Shown here in pieces: positions 6,439 to 9,321 of a DNA stretch of 9,321 bases (its first letter is position 1; each line of letters starts with the position of its first letter). The stretch spans positions 1 through 9,321 of the forward strand of contig JACNJP010000269.1 in assembly GCA_014382465.1 (NCBI GenBank), written 5' to 3'. Origin of the DNA: Planctomycetota bacterium (GTDB lineage: Bacteria > Planctomycetota > UBA1135). The notes beneath the pieces were generated by a model that saw only the letters and a list, made by a program, of their open reading frames with translations, was not told the origin of the DNA and ran no database searches. The position numbers and the translations under genes are program-made.

Positions 6439-9012
6439 ATGAAGAAACCCCCGACTCTGATCCTTCTCCTCGGTGGCATTCTGTCTCTCCTTCCGATCGA
6501 GGAGGCGCTGGCGCAGGATCTCCGCCTCGACCAGATTCGGGGCATGCTGCCTCTGGATGCGGAGTTGACTCAGGCCAGTCTATTCCTCGACTGCGACCGG
6601 GATGGTGACCTGGATTTGGTCTTGGCGAACCGTGGCGTGGCCAACCGCCTCTACCGCAACAACGGTCTTGGGAGCTTCACGGATGCGACGAGTTCCACCT
6701 TGCCAGGTGACTCCGATTTCACTCATTCCCTCGCATGCGGCGACGTCGACGGCGACGGCGACCTCGACCTGGTCTACGGAAACGGCAGTGGCTGGGGATC
6801 CCAAAGCCGGCTGTTGCTTGCCGACGGATCCGGCGTGTTCACCGACGTGACCGGAACTCATCTTCCAGTGGATTCGGAGAGTACCCGGACGGTCGCGTTC
6901 GCCGATCTTGATCAGGATGGGGACCTCGACCTCCTCCTGGGAAATGGCGTGGAATACGGCGGAGCGCAACAGAACCGGATCTATCTGAACGATGGAAGCG
7001 GCCATTTCGTCGATGCCACTTCCGCCCGCCTCCCGGCTTGGCCAGACGAGACCTGCGCCCTCGGAGTGGGGGATTTGGACGGCGACGGCGATCTCGATCT
7101 CTATTTCGGCAACGTAGGCCGCAATCGCTTGCTTCTGAACGACGGACAGGGAGTGTTCCAGGACGTCTCCGTCTCCTACCTGCCGCCCGACTCGGAGGAG
7201 ACCAAGGCCGTGTCCGTGGCCGACGTGGATGGCGATGGCGACCTCGATGTCCTTGCTGGTAACGGGATCTATTCGAATGAACAGAGCCGGCTCTACCTCA
7301 ACGATGGGTCCGGCCGATTGGCCGATGCCACCTCAACGCACCTCTCCGCGGGACCGGCGAAGTGCCGCGTCACTCTGCTCACGGACCTCGACGCGGATGG
7401 GGATCCGGACTGCTGGATGGGTCTGCGCGGCCAGGACGTCGTCCTGGCCAACGACGGCACCGGACGGTTTTTCCCGAGCCCCGGACTGCATGCTCCCGTC
7501 GATCCAGGGGACACCCACTGGGCGAGTTCTGGGGACCTGGATGCCGACGGCGACGCGGATCTGGTCCTCGCTCGCGTCGGCCAGAACCGGCTCCTGCTCA
7601 ATTCCGGCGCTGGGGAGATGGTGGACGTGACGACCCCTGGCTTCCCTGCCGATGCTGATGACTCGAGGGCTTGCCTGCTCCATGATCTGGACGGTGATGG
7701 AGATCCTGACTTGGTTTTTGGCAACGATGGGCAGGATCGGCTTTACCGGAACCGTGGCGACGGTTCCTTCGAGGACGTCACCGCTGTTTCCTTCCCGGTG
7801 GATGGATCACAGACCGCCGAGATCGCTGTGGGCGATGTCGATGCAGACGGCGATCCGGATCTACTGATCGGGTGCAGCGGCGGTCACCCGAACCGCCTGT
7901 ATCGGAATGATGGTTCGTCATTCCAGGACATCACGGCGACGAACTTGCCACCGGACAGCGATTGGAGCAATGGCGTCTCCCTTTCGGACATCGATGGGGA
8001 TGGCGATCTCGATGCGGTGATCGGGAACCACTCGCCTCAGAGCCGGCTCTATCGAAACGACGGCACAGGGATCTTCACCGACATGACTGCTGGCAATATG
8101 CCGCCAGGACCCTACAACGTTTCTTGTCTGGCTGTTTCAGACGTCAATCTGGACGGCCTCCCCGACCTGTTCTTCGGTTCGTTCGGGCTTTCCCCTGCGA
8201 GCTTGTTCCTCAATAGTGGATCGGGCGCTTTTCTCGACTTCTCTGCCACCAATCTCCCTGTACTTGATGACCTTACCAAACATGCTGCATTCGGGGATGT
8301 CGACGGAGATGGCGATCTTGACCTTCTCCTCGCCGGCATGAATCTCCACGGCCTGGCCAAGTCCGCGACGCTGCTTTCCAACGACGGAGCCGGAATCTTC
8401 CAAGATGTTACAGCCACCAGCTTGCCAGCCATCAGTGGTCCTCTCAGTGCAGTCGTATTGGAGGATTTTGATGGCGATGGTGATTTGGATGCCTTCCTCG
8501 GTGGTGGTGATCTCATGCTCGAGAATGACGGTGCCGGGATGTTTACGGATGTTTCTTCCACGGCGTTGCCCCGGAATTGGAGGTGGGCAACGCGAGCTGC
8601 TGCTTCGGATCTTGATTTTGACGGAGACATCGACCTCGTACTCGCCTACCAGAACGACGCATCGAATCGGGTGTACTTCAGCCTCCAGTCCCAACTTGCC
8701 ATCGGAGCCGCTCCTCGGATCGGTCGGGATCTGACTCTCAACCTCTGGGGGCCTCCCGGCGGACGGTGGGCCCTTGCTGCCTGCCGTTCTCGAACGTTCC
8801 GCCCCATGCCTCCCCAGGGAGTTCTCCTGGCCGATCCGCGCACCCGTGTCCTTTCACGTGCCGGCCGATTCGACGCCACTGGCCGTGCGGCAGCGGCCTT
8901 CCAGGTTCCGGCAGCCTCGTCCCTGATCGGGACCTCCTTCTATTGGCAGGCAGTGACCGGACCGCCACAACGGCTGAGCAACCTCGAAATCACCACTCTC
9001 ACGAGCCTCTGA
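6439..9012 (+). CDS. Secreted FG-GAP/VCBS repeat protein with 14 calcium-loop units
   Basis: The protein has 857 residues. MKK plus a hydrophobic core ending ALAQ (cleavage likely after Ala25) is a classic Sec signal. Residues about 37-750 are 14 tandem units of about 52 residues, each with a calcium loop of the type DxDGDGDxD. First Asp positions are 51, 102, 156, 212, 262, 316, 366, 416, 466, 517, 568, 620, 676 and 724. The general unit is LPxDSxxT, then the loop, then a GN turn, then NRLYxNDGSGxFxDVT. This is the FG-GAP/VCBS (integrin-type beta-propeller) pattern; 14 units would suit two seven-bladed propellers. Unit 11 is degenerate (DVNLDGLPD). Residues about 751-857 are a separate beta-rich C-terminal domain ending near FYWQAVTGPPQRLSN (834-848). 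Such proteins are usually extracellular and serve in binding, adhesion or scaffolding; no catalytic site is visible. Third positions use more A/T than the upstream operon. A specific partner cannot be named. Confidence 0.9.
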   Translation: MKKPPTLILLLGGILSLLPIEEALAQDLRLDQIRGMLPLDAELTQASLFLDCDRDGDLDLVLANRGVANRLYRNNGLGSFTDATSSTLPGDSDFTHSLACGDVDGDGDLDLVYGNGSGWGSQSRLLLADGSGVFTDVTGTHLPVDSESTRTVAFADLDQDGDLDLLLGNGVEYGGAQQNRIYLNDGSGHFVDATSARLPAWPDETCALGVGDLDGDGDLDLYFGNVGRNRLLLNDGQGVFQDVSVSYLPPDSEETKAVSVADVDGDGDLDVLAGNGIYSNEQSRLYLNDGSGRLADATSTHLSAGPAKCRVTLLTDLDADGDPDCWMGLRGQDVVLANDGTGRFFPSPGLHAPVDPGDTHWASSGDLDADGDADLVLARVGQNRLLLNSGAGEMVDVTTPGFPADADDSRACLLHDLDGDGDPDLVFGNDGQDRLYRNRGDGSFEDVTAVSFPVDGSQTAEIAVGDVDADGDPDLLIGCSGGHPNRLYRNDGSSFQDITATNLPPDSDWSNGVSLSDIDGDGDLDAVIGNHSPQSRLYRNDGTGIFTDMTAGNMPPGPYNVSCLAVSDVNLDGLPDLFFGSFGLSPASLFLNSGSGAFLDFSATNLPVLDDLTKHAAFGDVDGDGDLDLLLAGMNLHGLAKSATLLSNDGAGIFQDVTATSLPAISGPLSAVVLEDFDGDGDLDAFLGGGDLMLENDGAGMFTDVSSTALPRNWRWATRAAASDLDFDGDIDLVLAYQNDASNRVYFSLQSQLAIGAAPRIGRDLTLNLWGPPGGRWALAACRSRTFRPMPPQGVLLADPRTRVLSRAGRFDATGRAAAAFQVPAASSLIGTSFYWQAVTGPPQRLSNLEITTLTSL
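6547..8688 (+). repeat. Coding tandem repeat, 14 units of about 156 bp
   Basis: This is the nucleotide span of the 14 FG-GAP/VCBS units. Unit spacing, measured between first loop aspartates, is 48-56 residues. The units are conserved at protein level but differ widely in synonymous codons: some loops use mainly GAC/GGC and others GAT/GGT. They therefore look like old duplications under selection for the fold rather than recent DNA copies. This is not a CRISPR array or a simple DNA satellite. Confidence 0.85.
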
Positions 9013-9043
9013 TCTTTCTCCAAGGGTCCTAGGCTGTGGGTGG

Positions 9044-9321
9044 ATGATCCTCGCCGCCCTCCTCACCGCCCTCGCCAGCCCTGCCCCGCAGGCGCCGCCG
9101 GGGGTGGACTTCGAGCTGCAGCAGCGGATCGACCATGCCATCGACCAGGGCACCGACGCCCTGCTGCGCTCGCAGGAGCTGGACGGCTCCTGGCGCAAGA
9201 ACCTCGAGCGGTACCCGGCGGGCATGACTTCGCTGGCGGTCTACACCCTGCTCAAGTGCGGGCTGCCGCCGCGGCACCCGGCGATCGCGCGCGCCGTGGC
9301 CTTCCTGCGCGGCCACGAGGG
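9044..9321 (+). CDS. Prenyltransferase/squalene-oxidase-type repeat protein, N-terminus (partial)
   Basis: Translation from ATG 9044 stays open to the right edge, giving 92 residues plus two bases. A short hydrophobic start (ILAALLTALASPAPQA) suggests export. The visible stretch has SQELDGSW at 43-50 and YPAGMTSLAVYTLLKCGLPP at 57-76, followed by a second helix AIARAVAFLRGHE (80-92). This SQxxDGSW...GMTSLAxYxLL...G pattern is the helical-hairpin unit of the prenyltransferase/squalene oxidase repeat (terpenoid-cyclase-like alpha/alpha toroid). Exported forms of this repeat are common in Planctomycetota and are not shown to make terpenoids, so no reaction is claimed. It starts 31 bp after the FG-GAP stop and could be co-transcribed with it. 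GGTGG directly abuts the start codon, too close for a standard ribosome binding site. Confidence 0.75.
   Translation, partial: MILAALLTALASPAPQAPPGVDFELQQRIDHAIDQGTDALLRSQELDGSWRKNLERYPAGMTSLAVYTLLKCGLPPRHPAIARAVAFLRGHE

Noticed and set aside
6547..8688. Periodic sequence considered as a CRISPR or DNA satellite array
   Set aside because: The period is about 156 bp and lies within one open frame. Conservation is at protein level (calcium loops) with divergent synonymous codons, so these are coding FG-GAP units.

Overview
The window is high-GC bacterial DNA with strongly G/C-biased third codon positions. It encodes almost only exported proteins: secreted peptidase, esterase and glycosidase types, an FG-GAP/VCBS repeat protein, and a prenyltransferase/squalene-oxidase-type repeat protein. 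Together with translation starts that mostly lack a clear Shine-Dalgarno sequence, this content suggests Planctomycetota or a similar environmental lineage rich in secreted hydrolases. The assignment is by gene-content style, not by a marker gene.

Layout. At 1-1024 on the minus strand lies the N-terminal half of a dipeptidyl-peptidase-IV-type S9 peptidase, which runs off the left edge. A 133-bp divergent intergenic region (1025-1157) follows. Three plus-strand genes are then stitched together by ATGA stop/start overlaps: a two-domain alpha/beta-hydrolase lipoprotein of acetyl-xylan-esterase type (1158-3068), a predicted (alpha/alpha)6-toroid glycosidase-like protein (3065-4669), and a DUF2961/GH172-family protein (4666-6273). 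After a 165-bp gap comes a secreted 857-residue protein built from 14 tandem calcium-binding FG-GAP/VCBS units plus a C-terminal domain (6439-9012). The start of a prenyltransferase/squalene-oxidase-repeat protein (9044 to the right edge) closes the window.

The three coupled genes read as one expression unit for breaking down a decorated glycan outside the cytoplasm: an esterase to remove acyl groups, a toroid-fold enzyme, and a GH172-like furanoside-acting enzyme. The GH172 protein has two glutamates 21 residues apart, the same spacing as the published catalytic pair of the characterised family member. No transporter, SusC/D pair, regulator or sulfatase is present in the window, so the substrate cannot be named. 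This triad is the best candidate here for an undescribed system. The FG-GAP gene differs from the triad in codon use and is probably a separate transcription unit.
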